A stretch of DNA of 5,849 bases from Alphaproteobacteria bacterium (GCA_021730835.1 JAKFYP010000046.1:1-5849); one strand, 5' to 3'; counted from the stretch's first letter, positions 1-5,770 are shown. Translations and numbers: made by a program. Notes: generated from the sequence alone by a model not told the origin.

Positions 1-48
1 AAACGATGTGCTCAAGCGCATGCTTTAGGAGAGAGACCATTGCATCAT

Positions 49-86
49 CCCCCCTCCCGCTTGCGGGAGAGGGTTAGGGGGAGGGC
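49..86. repeat. GC-rich REP-like palindrome
   Basis: A 7-bp stem, CTCCCGC at 54-60 pairing with GCGGGAG at 63-69 around a TT centre, extends past one mismatch to 50-52 with 71-73. It is followed by GTTAGGGGGAGGGC. This C-tract, TTGCGGGAG, GGGTTAGGGGGAGG layout resembles short intergenic palindromic repeats common in proteobacterial genomes, from general knowledge. The G tract at 77-86 can also pair imperfectly with the C tract at 131-140. Confidence 0.55.
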
Positions 87-94
87 ATCAAAAA

Positions 95-128
95 TAAAAA
101 TCATTTCTATACGGCAGGATGATTTTTA
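95..128 (-). terminator. AT-rich stem-loop, possible rsmB terminator
   Basis: AAAAATCAT at 96-104 is the exact reverse complement of 119-127, and T95 with A128 adds a tenth pair; the loop is 14 nt. Read on the minus strand, in the direction of rsmB transcription, the stem ends in a T run followed by another T5 run, as an intrinsic terminator would. The stem is AT-rich, which is weak for a terminator, and it lies about 170 bp past the rsmB stop. On the plus strand it also ends in T5, so it could act in both directions. Confidence 0.35.
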
Positions 129-153
129 ACGCCCCCCTCCCAGGCCTCCCCCC

Positions 154-219
154 GCCAGCATCCACCTGTGGGATGCTGGCCAACCATAAGATACAGCATC
201 CACCTGTGGGATGCTGGCC
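154..219. repeat. Two tandem copies of a hairpin-forming 26-bp repeat
   Basis: Positions 156-181 and 194-219 are identical over 26 bp, with a 38-bp period and a 12-bp spacer. Each copy is itself a hairpin: CAGCATCC pairs with GGATGCTG around an ACCTGTG loop. The first copy gains two more pairs from G154 and C155. The second is flanked by CCATA (184-188) and TATGG (223-227), which can extend its stem. Confidence 0.8.
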
Positions 220-228
220 TTGTATGGA

Positions 229-255
229 CACAGCACCCCGCATGCGGGTGCTGTG
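229..255. repeat. Strong GC-rich hairpin
   Basis: CACAGCACCC at 229-238 pairs perfectly with GGGTGCTGTG at 246-255. An alternative register has a perfect 12-bp palindrome core, CCCGCATGCGGG (237-248), with C236 bulged. No T tract follows on either strand, so it is not a simple intrinsic terminator. It forms the third hairpin inside the 145-155/257-267 helix. Confidence 0.75.
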
Positions 256-295
256 AGCGGGGGGAGGAGTGATGCAATGGTCTCACTACGGATAA

Positions 296-1564
296 TCAGG
301 AATTTTTCCGCAGCCGCGTCGCGTAAAAACCATCCAGTCCGCCTTGTTCCCGCCAATGACAGGGCAGGGTGCGCAGATCGCCCTGCTGCGGGGACAGGAA
401 TGCGTTTTCACCCCCCAGTTCCTCCGCCCGGACGGGGATGCGCGAGAACCTTGGGTGATCCGCTAAAAACCGGGCGATTTGTTGCTCTCCCTCCTCCGGC
501 TCCAGCGAGCAGACGGCATAGACCAGCGTGCCGCCGGGCGCGAGCAGTGTGGCGGCGTGTTCCAGCATGTGTTTCTGGATGCTGGCCAGCCGCGTTATAT
601 CAACTTTACTGCGATGCCACATGACGTCCGGGTGACGGCGCAGCGTGCCGGTAGCGCTGCACGGCGCATCGAGCAGGATGGCGTCGAACGGGCCGCCGGT
701 GTAATGCAGCGCGTCAGCTTCAACCATATCGACGGACAGGTTGGTGCGCGTCAGGTTTTCGCGTAAGATGCGCAGGCGCGAGGCGGTTTTCTCAACCGCT
801 GTTACGCTGGCCCCGGCGGTGGCAAGCTGCATCGTCTTGCCGCCCGGCGCGGCGCAGAGGTCGAGCACGCGCCTGCCCGCGATGTCACCCAGCAGCCGTA
901 CCGGCAGGGCGGCGGCGGCATCCTGTACCCACCATATTCCCTCACTGAAAAAGGGGAGTTTTTCTACCGAGCCGGTATAGGCAAGGCGGAGGCTGCCGGT
1001 AGGTAGCAAGGTTGCTTCCGGGTATGCGTCTGAAAACCGGGTTCGGGCGGTTATGTCGGTGAAGGTAAGATCAAGCGGCGGGATCACTCCGGCAACATGG
1101 GCGATGGCCCGCATGGCTTCCTCTCCGTAGCTGGCGGTTAGGCGTTCGCGCAGCCAGACGGGCAGGCGGTGCTCGTCGCCGGGGATTGCCACCTCGCCGC
1201 GAGCGACTTTCTGCAGGACGGCATTGGCCAGCCCGCCATAACGCGCATGACGTTTTTTTACCAGCTCGACCGTGGTATGCACGGCGGCGTGCGGGGGCGT
1301 ATCCATATAAAGCAGTTGTGTGATGCCGAGCGCCAGCGCCAGTTCCACTCGTTTCTCAGTTTGGGGCAGGGGTTTGGCAATCAGGGTTTGCAGCATGGCC
1401 TGCGTGATGCCCCAATGGCGTAGCGCCGTCATTACCAGATGCCGCAAAAACGCCCGGTCGCGTTCATCCATATCCCGCGCCTGCCCCAGCAGGGTTTCAG
1501 GCGATTTGCCGTGCAGGATTACCTGCTCATACAGATTAAGGGCCGCAGTGCGGGGGTCGGGCAT
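296..1564 (-). CDS. rsmB: 16S rRNA (cytosine-967-C5)-methyltransferase RsmB
   Basis: This 422-residue protein transfers a methyl group from S-adenosylmethionine to C5 of the cytosine equivalent to C967 in E. coli 16S rRNA, acting in the cytoplasm on the assembling small subunit. Residues 1 to about 125 form the NusB-like RNA-binding domain. The rest is the Rossmann-type methyltransferase: motif I DLCAAPGGKT (235-244), motif IV DAPCSATG (299-306) and motif VI YAVCSLEPEE (349-358). C302 and C352 are the two expected cysteines; their spacing of 50 equals that of C325 and C375 in E. coli RsmB, where the latter is the nucleophile. The C-terminus has the usual GGLDGFYATRLRK. The length is normal. 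The ATG has an AAGG 9 nt upstream (plus-strand complement at 1574-1577), which supports this start. The gene diverges from sdhAF4, and its stop lies about 10 bp from the repeat cassette. No key residue is missing. Confidence 0.96.
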   Translation of the reverse strand: MPDPRTAALNLYEQVILHGKSPETLLGQARDMDERDRAFLRHLVMTALRHWGITQAMLQTLIAKPLPQTEKRVELALALGITQLLYMDTPPHAAVHTTVELVKKRHARYGGLANAVLQKVARGEVAIPGDEHRLPVWLRERLTASYGEEAMRAIAHVAGVIPPLDLTFTDITARTRFSDAYPEATLLPTGSLRLAYTGSVEKLPFFSEGIWWVQDAAAALPVRLLGDIAGRRVLDLCAAPGGKTMQLATAGASVTAVEKTASRLRILRENLTRTNLSVDMVEADALHYTGGPFDAILLDAPCSATGTLRRHPDVMWHRSKVDITRLASIQKHMLEHAATLLAPGGTLVYAVCSLEPEEGEQQIARFLADHPRFSRIPVRAEELGGENAFLSPQQGDLRTLPCHWREQGGLDGFYATRLRKNS

Positions 1565-1633
1565 AGGGTTTGACCTTGTTAACGAAATCGCATAGTTGTA
1601 GGGTATCTTATATACCGAAAGACAAGGAAAACC
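1565..1633. promoter_or_regulatory. Divergent intergenic region between rsmB and sdhAF4
   Basis: These 69 bp must serve both divergent genes. The stretch is AT-richer than its surroundings and holds an imperfect dyad, GGTAT (1602-1606) with ATACC (1612-1616), around a TA-rich centre that could contain a -10 element (TATCTT at 1604-1609 or TATATA at 1609-1614). I found no well-spaced -35 partner on either strand, so the exact promoters are unresolved. AAGGA at 1624-1628, 5 nt before the sdhAF4 ATG, is a good ribosome binding site. Confidence 0.4.
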
Positions 1634-1789
1634 ATGAGCGATTTACCCGGTCATTCTCCCATGCGTCAGGAAGACAAGACGCCGCCAACCCCACAAAAGC
1701 CTGATCCCGAGGAAATTGGCGGGCCGAAGGGGCCGGAGCCGACGCGTTACGGCGATTGGGAAAAGGGCGGAAGGTGCACGGATTTTTAG
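1634..1789 (+). CDS. Succinate dehydrogenase assembly factor 4 family protein (DUF1674)
   Basis: This is a 51-residue protein. Its C-terminal half carries the family signature: GGPKGPEPTRYGDWEKGG (29-46) followed by RCTDF to the end. It closely matches the conserved C-terminus of mitochondrial SDHAF4, which binds the free flavinylated SdhA subunit and helps it join SdhB while limiting unwanted oxidation. By homology it would act in the cytoplasm on SdhA before complex II forms. The N-terminal part (1-28) is polar, proline-rich and probably disordered, as is usual; there is no signal peptide or membrane segment. The ATG has a well-placed AAGGA 5 nt upstream. No sdh genes are in the window, so it is encoded away from its likely partner or that operon lies outside. 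It ends 12 bp before the ligase-like gene and may share a transcript with it. Family assignment is firm; the role in this organism is inferred. Confidence 0.93.
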   Translation: MSDLPGHSPMRQEDKTPPTPQKPDPEEIGGPKGPEPTRYGDWEKGGRCTDF

Positions 1790-1801
1790 CCGTATCATCC
1801 T

Positions 1802-3085
1802 ATGTATCACATCCTGCCCCGCCCCTTTGTTAGTCTGCTTGCCGATCGCGCCATGCCGGTGCATACGAGGCTGGCCTGCTTGCTGACCGGTATCCTGCCG
1901 ATTCTCTATCTTGCCGGGAATGCGCCCGCCGAAATCGCCGCCGTGCTGGTCGGCCTGCTGTTTCTCTTTGAATCCTGGCGTAATAGCGACTGGCGCTGGC
2001 TCAGGCAGGGATGGGTGGTGCTGGCGCTGGTGCTGTGGGGCTATATGGTCGCCCGGGGGCTACTGGCCGAGCGTCCCGAACTGGCGATGCGCCGCGCTCT
2101 GCCGTGGATCCGCTTCCCGCTGTTCGCGGTTGCCGCCGCCTGCTGGACATTGCGGTTTCCCGCCGTGCGCCGTGAATTGCTGATTGCCCTGATCCTGACC
2201 GTAGCTTTCCTGATCGGCGATACCTTTTTGCAGTATGGATTCGGCTATGACGTGTTCGGGCGCGCCCGTTTTCCGTCGGATGACGGTGGATGGCGCTTAA
2301 CCGGCCCGTTCAGCGCGCCGCGTGTCGGGATCGTGCTGGCATGGTTGTCGCCTCCCGTGCTGGCGGTGCTGGCGGGAAAAGCGTTGAGCCATTCCAGTCG
2401 CCGCCATGTGCTGGTAGCGGTGATTTTCGCGCTTTCCTTCCTGCTGGCGGTGTTTCTCTCGGGGGAGCGGATGGCGCTGCTGCTGGCATTGTTTACGTTT
2501 GTGCTGCTTGCTTTGTTGCTCAAGCCACTGCGCCGCTATGTGCCACTGCTGGCGCTCGGGGCACTCCTGCTGCTGGGGCTGTTTGCCCAGTATAATCCGT
2601 CGCTGATGGCGCGGCAGTATTTCTCAACATTGCGGACGGTCTCCCACTGGCAGGAATCGGCTTACGGGCAGATATGGCTCAGTAGCGCCCGCATTTTCGT
2701 GGACTACCCCCTATTTGGGGTCGGGACTCGCCATTTCCGCGAATACTGCCCGAATGAAGCTTACGGCAGTGCCGCAAACATCGAAACGCGCTGCAACCTG
2801 CATCCGCATCATTTGTATCTCGAATGGCTGGTGGAAAATGGCCTGATTGGTTGCATCCTGTTTATGGCCATGATGGGGGCGATGCTGACGCCGGTATTGC
2901 GGCAATACAGGATATGCGCCCGCTATCCGCTTTATCACGGCCTGCTGATTGCGCTGACCCTGCGTTTATGGCCGCTATCAACAGCAACCAGCTTCTTTGT
3001 CGGCTGGTCGGCGCTTCCGTTCTGGCTGCCCGCCGGATGGCTGCTGGCGCTGGCATTGGAGAAGCAGAAAGATGCAGAGATATAA
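1802..3085 (+). CDS. O-antigen ligase / polymerase family membrane protein (Wzy_C/WaaL-like)
   Basis: This 427-residue, very hydrophobic protein has roughly 10-12 membrane segments (about 24-40, 43-57, 70-87, 100-117, 124-143, 172-192, 203-240 as two, 246-264, 345-366, 378-390 and 397-419). The long periplasmic loop lies at about 265-345. The family pattern is visible: LSGERMALL with R223, then PLFGVGTRHFREYCP (303-317), then CNLHPHHLYLEWLVENGLIG (331-350). In WaaL-type ligases, conserved arginines and a loop histidine are needed to transfer the polymer from its undecaprenyl carrier to the acceptor; R223 and H336 are candidates. The family also includes polysaccharide polymerases and protein O-oligosaccharyltransferases, so the acceptor cannot be told from sequence, and no glycosyltransferase neighbour helps. 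Neither this ATG nor the in-frame ATG at 1853 (residue 18) has a clear ribosome binding site. The first is kept because it lies 12 bp after sdhAF4, allowing coupling. Confidence 0.87.
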   Translation: MYHILPRPFVSLLADRAMPVHTRLACLLTGILPILYLAGNAPAEIAAVLVGLLFLFESWRNSDWRWLRQGWVVLALVLWGYMVARGLLAERPELAMRRALPWIRFPLFAVAAACWTLRFPAVRRELLIALILTVAFLIGDTFLQYGFGYDVFGRARFPSDDGGWRLTGPFSAPRVGIVLAWLSPPVLAVLAGKALSHSSRRHVLVAVIFALSFLLAVFLSGERMALLLALFTFVLLALLLKPLRRYVPLLALGALLLLGLFAQYNPSLMARQYFSTLRTVSHWQESAYGQIWLSSARIFVDYPLFGVGTRHFREYCPNEAYGSAANIETRCNLHPHHLYLEWLVENGLIGCILFMAMMGAMLTPVLRQYRICARYPLYHGLLIALTLRLWPLSTATSFFVGWSALPFWLPAGWLLALALEKQKDAEI

Positions 3086-3091
3086 TGAAAA

Positions 3092-3120
3092 GACCCGCCC
3101 CTTAGGATGAGAGGCGGGTC
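3092..3120 (+). terminator. GC-rich stem-loop after the ligase-like gene
   Basis: GACCCGCC at 3092-3099 pairs perfectly with GGCGGGTC at 3113-3120 around a 13-nt loop, starting 7 bp past the stop codon. Its position fits a transcription end for the sdhAF4/ligase transcript. However, no T tract follows on the plus strand. The A run just before it (3088-3091) would become a U run only for minus-strand transcription. It may block RNA decay, act with another factor, or terminate antisense transcripts. Confidence 0.5.
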
Positions 3121-3291
3121 AGTACCCAGGATGACTCGTTATGACCATGAAAAATGTCATATCTCATATTTACCAGCAAAAGATTAAATTTTGATTAATG
3201 AACGTTGGATTTATAAAACAATTTATTTTTCTTGCAATCAAAATAGGTTTTGCCTACCTAGGATGTTCCTTTCTTTTTCACAGGCAGGGTC
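3121..3291 (+). promoter_or_regulatory. AT-rich upstream region and probable promoter of the 3292 gene
   Basis: This 171-bp stretch is markedly AT-rich compared with the genes on either side and holds no supported gene. The best promoter candidate is TTGATT (3191-3196) with TATAAA (3212-3217), a short 15-bp spacing; TTTTGA (3189-3194) gives 17 bp but a poorer -35. Upstream are ATGAC at 3131 and 3141, an inverted GTCAT at 3156-3160, and TCATAT at 3157 and 3164, which could form an operator. A weak AGG (3282-3284) lies 7 nt before the GTG start. Confidence 0.4.
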
Positions 3292-4332
3292 GTGCTGCAT
3301 CAGCTTAAGGAATTTTTTACAAACGAACGCTGGAAGCCGATGACGGCGATGCAGCAGGCGCGCTGGCCTCAGCAACTGGCCGAGGGAGTCCGGGTTCGCT
3401 TTGCCCACACACCACAACCGGAGGTTGCAAACAAGCTCCTTGCGGTTGGCAGTGCGGAAATCTACGAGTTCAGCAATGTATCCTTTACCTCCTGGCAATT
3501 GCTGGAAGACGATTTGCCGTTATGCTCAATGATCGTGGCCGAAAGCTCGCAGGGCAGGCCGTATCTTGCGCTGTCGCGCTGCCTGAATAAATGGGAGTTG
3601 CAAAAGCTCTTCGCCGAGGAGGATACTCTGCGGCTCTACAAACCGGAGGACAATCGCGTGATTTTTGTCCGTGAGCATATCTACGGTCTGCGTGAATGGG
3701 TGACGATGAAATACACCCGCCGGATATGCGGAGTGGAAGGCAAAAAAATATATGGCGGCAAAGCGCATCCGTTTTCCTATGCGCTTTACGTCAGTGAAAC
3801 CAATGACCGGGCGATTGAACTCGAATTGCACGAAGGCAACCGACTGGAAGTTTACGTCACCGTGTACCGGCCCTGCTCGGATGTCGAGCAATTACTGCCT
3901 GCTCCTGCCCGCAGACCTGAGCCGCGTTTCGCAGCGGAGTTGCCGGAGGAAACACCGGCGGATGACAACAAGGTGATTCCCATACCGGTCGCGCATGCCC
4001 CTGTTGCCAAAGCGCCGGAGAAGGAGCCGCTTCCCGGGCGCAGCGGAGAGGTGATGCTGGAATGCGAGCCGCATATCGCGGCGCGGATCATCTCTGAGGC
4101 GGTGGATAACGATATGCGCCTGTCGGATCTGATCCGCAAGGTACTGGGGTTGCCGGTCTATACACAGGAATCGGTGCATTTCAAACTGCCGCTGAGTGAG
4201 AAGGATTACCGGGCGCTGGCCGGGCGTTACGGGCTGGAGGCGACCCAGCATGGCGCTATCCACGAGTTGATCCTTCAGGAGTTGGCGGAGTTCACCGGCG
4301 AGCGGCCCCGGCAACATACCCATGCTTCCTGA
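3292..4332 (+). CDS. Hypothetical protein with C-terminal tandem ribbon-helix-helix-like units
   Basis: I do not recognise this 346-residue protein as a named family. It has no signal peptide or membrane segment and should be cytoplasmic. Residues about 17-200 look like one mixed alpha/beta domain rich in aromatic and charged residues (for example SFTSWQLLEDDLPLCSM at 64-80 and VIFVREHIYGLREWV at 123-137). A proline/alanine-rich linker follows (about 203-250). The C-terminal part (254-335) shows two similar strand-helix-helix stretches: VMLECE, a helix, then RLSDLIRKVLGLP (276-288); and VHFKLP, LSEKDYRALAGRYG, then HELILQELAEF (324-334). This resembles two ribbon-helix-helix units, suggesting DNA binding or dimerisation, but that is inference. 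The start is GTG with a weak AGG 7 nt upstream; ATG 3340 (residue 17), with GGAAG just before it, is a serious alternative. The reading frame is intact and its stop lies inside gloB. Confidence 0.85.
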   Translation: MLHQLKEFFTNERWKPMTAMQQARWPQQLAEGVRVRFAHTPQPEVANKLLAVGSAEIYEFSNVSFTSWQLLEDDLPLCSMIVAESSQGRPYLALSRCLNKWELQKLFAEEDTLRLYKPEDNRVIFVREHIYGLREWVTMKYTRRICGVEGKKIYGGKAHPFSYALYVSETNDRAIELELHEGNRLEVYVTVYRPCSDVEQLLPAPARRPEPRFAAELPEETPADDNKVIPIPVAHAPVAKAPEKEPLPGRSGEVMLECEPHIAARIISEAVDNDMRLSDLIRKVLGLPVYTQESVHFKLPLSEKDYRALAGRYGLEATQHGAIHELILQELAEFTGERPRQHTHAS

Positions 4333-5110
4333 TTTAGGCCGACCGGGCATTGCGCTATTCCAGATTCCGGCGCGCAAGGATAATTATATCTACCTGCTGC
4401 ACGATGAAGAGGTGAATCTGACCGCCGCCGTCGATCCTTCCGACGCCGCGCCGGTCACGGATTTCCTGAGCGCGAAGGGCTGGGGGCTGGATTATATTTT
4501 CAGCACGCATCACCATCACGACCATACCGGCGGCAACGAAGCGCTCAGAGCGGCCACCGGCTGCCATGTCATCGGGTTTGAGCATGACGCCGATCGCATT
4601 CCCGGCATTGATATCCGGGTTGAGGAAGGCGAGCGGGTAACCTTCGGGCGGTTTAGCGCCGAGATACTCTATTTGCCGGGGCATACGCTCGGGCATATCG
4701 CCTTTTTATTCTCCGGGTTAAAGCTGCTGTTTTCGGGTGACGTGCTTTTTTCGCTTGGTTGCGGGCGGCTGTTTGAGGGAACCGCGCCGCAAATGTTCGA
4801 CAGTTTGCGCAAGCTGCGGCGACTTCCCGGTGATACATGGGTTTGCTGCGCCCATGAGTATACCGAGGCCAACGGGCGGTTTGCCCTGACGGTTGAACCG
4901 GGCAACGAGGCACTGCAACGCCGCCTGCGGGAAGTAGCGGTATTGCGGAGGGCAGGGGAGGCAACGGTTCCCTCGCTGCTGGCCGATGAATGTGCTGCCA
5001 ATCCGTTCCTGCGCGCCGACAGCCCGGAAATCCGCCTGATGCTCGATATGCCTTATGCGACCGATGCCGAAGTCTTCGCCCGCCTGCGCGCCATGAAAGA
5101 TGTATTTTAA
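4322..5110 (+). CDS. gloB: Hydroxyacylglutathione hydrolase (glyoxalase II)
   Basis: This 262-residue cytoplasmic metallo-beta-lactamase-fold enzyme hydrolyses S-D-lactoylglutathione to D-lactate and glutathione, the second step of methylglyoxal detoxification after glyoxalase I. The metal-binding THHHHDH motif (62-68) supplies H63, H65, D67 and H68. H121 (LPGHTLGH), D140 (FSGDVLF) and H178 (CAHEYTEANGRFA) complete the binuclear site. Substrate-binding features are also present: GCGRLFEGT (146-154), Y180, and the C-terminal LRAMKDVF with R256 and K259, which correspond to the glutathione-contacting residues of human GLO2. Length and the C-terminal domain are complete, and DNY (20-22) near the N-terminus is normal. 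The start overlaps the end of the preceding gene by 11 bp and lacks a strong ribosome binding site, so translation is probably coupled to that gene. No glyoxalase I gene is in the window. Confidence 0.96.
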   Translation: MLPDLGRPGIALFQIPARKDNYIYLLHDEEVNLTAAVDPSDAAPVTDFLSAKGWGLDYIFSTHHHHDHTGGNEALRAATGCHVIGFEHDADRIPGIDIRVEEGERVTFGRFSAEILYLPGHTLGHIAFLFSGLKLLFSGDVLFSLGCGRLFEGTAPQMFDSLRKLRRLPGDTWVCCAHEYTEANGRFALTVEPGNEALQRRLREVAVLRRAGEATVPSLLADECAANPFLRADSPEIRLMLDMPYATDAEVFARLRAMKDVF

Positions 5111-5267
5111 GGAGAACGGGTTCCCGGTTTGTCAAGCCATTGTCATTCCTGATTCACGAGGGTTTTTAAAGTGGCATGAAACTAATGCCCATAGCCTCTT
5201 GCCATCGCCTGCCCGCGCCGCTAGACTGCCGCGCTCCCGGGAAGTTCCGGGCCGGAGATGCCGCTCA
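5111..5267 (+). promoter_or_regulatory. gloB-apaG intergenic region with possible apaG promoter and ribosome binding site
   Basis: TTGTCA at 5140-5145 with TTTTTA (5163-5168, 17-bp spacing) or TTTAAA (5165-5170, 19 bp) could be an apaG promoter, but the -10 is poor. CGGAG at 5253-5257 lies 10 nt before the ATG at 5268 and helps fix that start. Just upstream, CCCGG (5236-5240) and CCGGG (5247-5251) can form a small hairpin next to the ribosome binding site. Read-through from gloB is equally possible, since no terminator is seen after it. Confidence 0.35.
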
Positions 5268-5663
5268 ATGTATACCAAAACGACCCGGCTTATTAAGGTC
5301 ACGGCGATGCCGCATTACCTTGAGGATCAGTCCGATCCCGAGGAGGGGCATTACGTCTGGGCCTATACCATCGTCATCGAGAATCACGGCAGGGAAGCGG
5401 TGCAACTGCTTGACCGCGTCTGGCGTATCACCGATGGCGGTGGCCAGACGCAGGAGGTGGAAGGCCCCGGCGTGGTCGGCGAGCAGCCGACGCTGCAACC
5501 GGGGCAGGCATTTCAGTATACCAGCGGCACGGTGCTTTCCACATCCTCGGGGATGATGGAGGGCAGTTACGGCATGGTCTCGGCGGAGGATGGTCTGAAA
5601 TTCGAGGTGGGCATCCCGGCTTTTTCGCTCGACAGCCCGCACCAGACCAAACGCCCGAACTGA
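5268..5663 (+). CDS. apaG: ApaG family protein
   Basis: This 131-residue protein matches ApaG, a single fibronectin-III-like beta-sandwich domain. Family features seen are YVWAYTIVIENHG (29-41), VQLLDRVWRITDGGG (45-59), the glycine motif with GVVGEQP (66-74), LQPGQAFQYTSGTVL (76-90), GMMEGSYGM (95-103) and IPAFSLDSP (116-124). The biochemical role is not settled: in Salmonella the homologue CorD affects Co2+ and Mg2+ efflux, and in E. coli the gene lies next to ksgA and apaH, neither of which is present here. The frame stays open for 56 more codons back to an ATG at 5100 that overlaps gloB. That extension resembles no ApaG, while ATG 5268 gives the usual length and has CGGAG 10 nt upstream, so it is preferred. 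The protein is probably cytoplasmic. No clear terminator follows. Confidence 0.95.
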   Translation: MYTKTTRLIKVTAMPHYLEDQSDPEEGHYVWAYTIVIENHGREAVQLLDRVWRITDGGGQTQEVEGPGVVGEQPTLQPGQAFQYTSGTVLSTSSGMMEGSYGMVSAEDGLKFEVGIPAFSLDSPHQTKRPN

Positions 5664-5770
5664 TCCGCCGTCGTGGCCGCAGGGCTATTAAATTCTATCT
5701 GGTTACCCACGTTACTCCGCTTGCCTCTTATCTGTGTGTATATCAGTAAAAGCAGTCGGTTACCACTCAT

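Larger units (their letters stand above)
30..287. repeat. Composite inverted-repeat cassette downstream of rsmB
   Basis: The two ends are a perfect 15-bp inverted repeat: GAGACCATTGCATCA at 33-47 and its reverse complement at 270-284. With one mismatch the match extends to 30-47 and 270-287. Inside lies a second perfect 11-bp inverted repeat, CCTCCCCCCGC at 145-155 with its complement at 257-267. This encloses three hairpins (about 154-180, 194-219 and 229-255). A further hairpin (50-73) and an AT-rich one (95-128) sit in the left half, so almost every base can join a helix of one branched structure. No protein is supported inside it. It could be a small non-autonomous mobile element, a compound intergenic palindromic repeat, or a structured 3' region of the rsmB transcript. 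I see no convincing target-site duplication, so mobility is inference. Confidence 0.7.

Noticed and set aside
2..28. In-frame plus-strand end reading NDVLKRML then a stop, as the tail of an upstream gene
   Set aside because: Eight residues are too few to tell a real C-terminus from chance, although a gene convergent with rsmB would fit the layout.
30..287. Insertion sequence or CRISPR array
   Set aside because: There is no transposase and no clear target duplication; the two 26-bp repeats are self-complementary with one short spacer, which is not an array.
126..356. 76-residue minus-strand open frame
   Set aside because: It runs through the hairpins and direct repeats and overlaps the rsmB end; it is an effect of GC-rich repeats.
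211..624. 137-residue plus-strand open frame opposite rsmB
   Set aside because: It is the antisense shadow of a well-supported gene, rich in Arg, Pro and Ala, with no recognisable domain.
1643..1864. 73-residue minus-strand open frame opposite sdhAF4
   Set aside because: The plus strand carries the clear SDHAF4 signature with a good ribosome binding site; this frame is its shadow.
3131..3187. 18-codon plus-strand frame starting ATG ACT CGT, as a leader peptide
   Set aside because: No usable ribosome binding site, no run of regulatory codons and no attenuator downstream; it lies before the likely promoter.
4653..5135. 160-residue minus-strand open frame opposite gloB
   Set aside because: It is antisense to a complete glyoxalase II and has low-complexity Arg/Ala/Pro composition.
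5100..5663. 187-residue version of ApaG
   Set aside because: The first 56 residues do not resemble ApaG, the usual length is about 125-135, and the internal ATG at 5268 has its own ribosome binding site.
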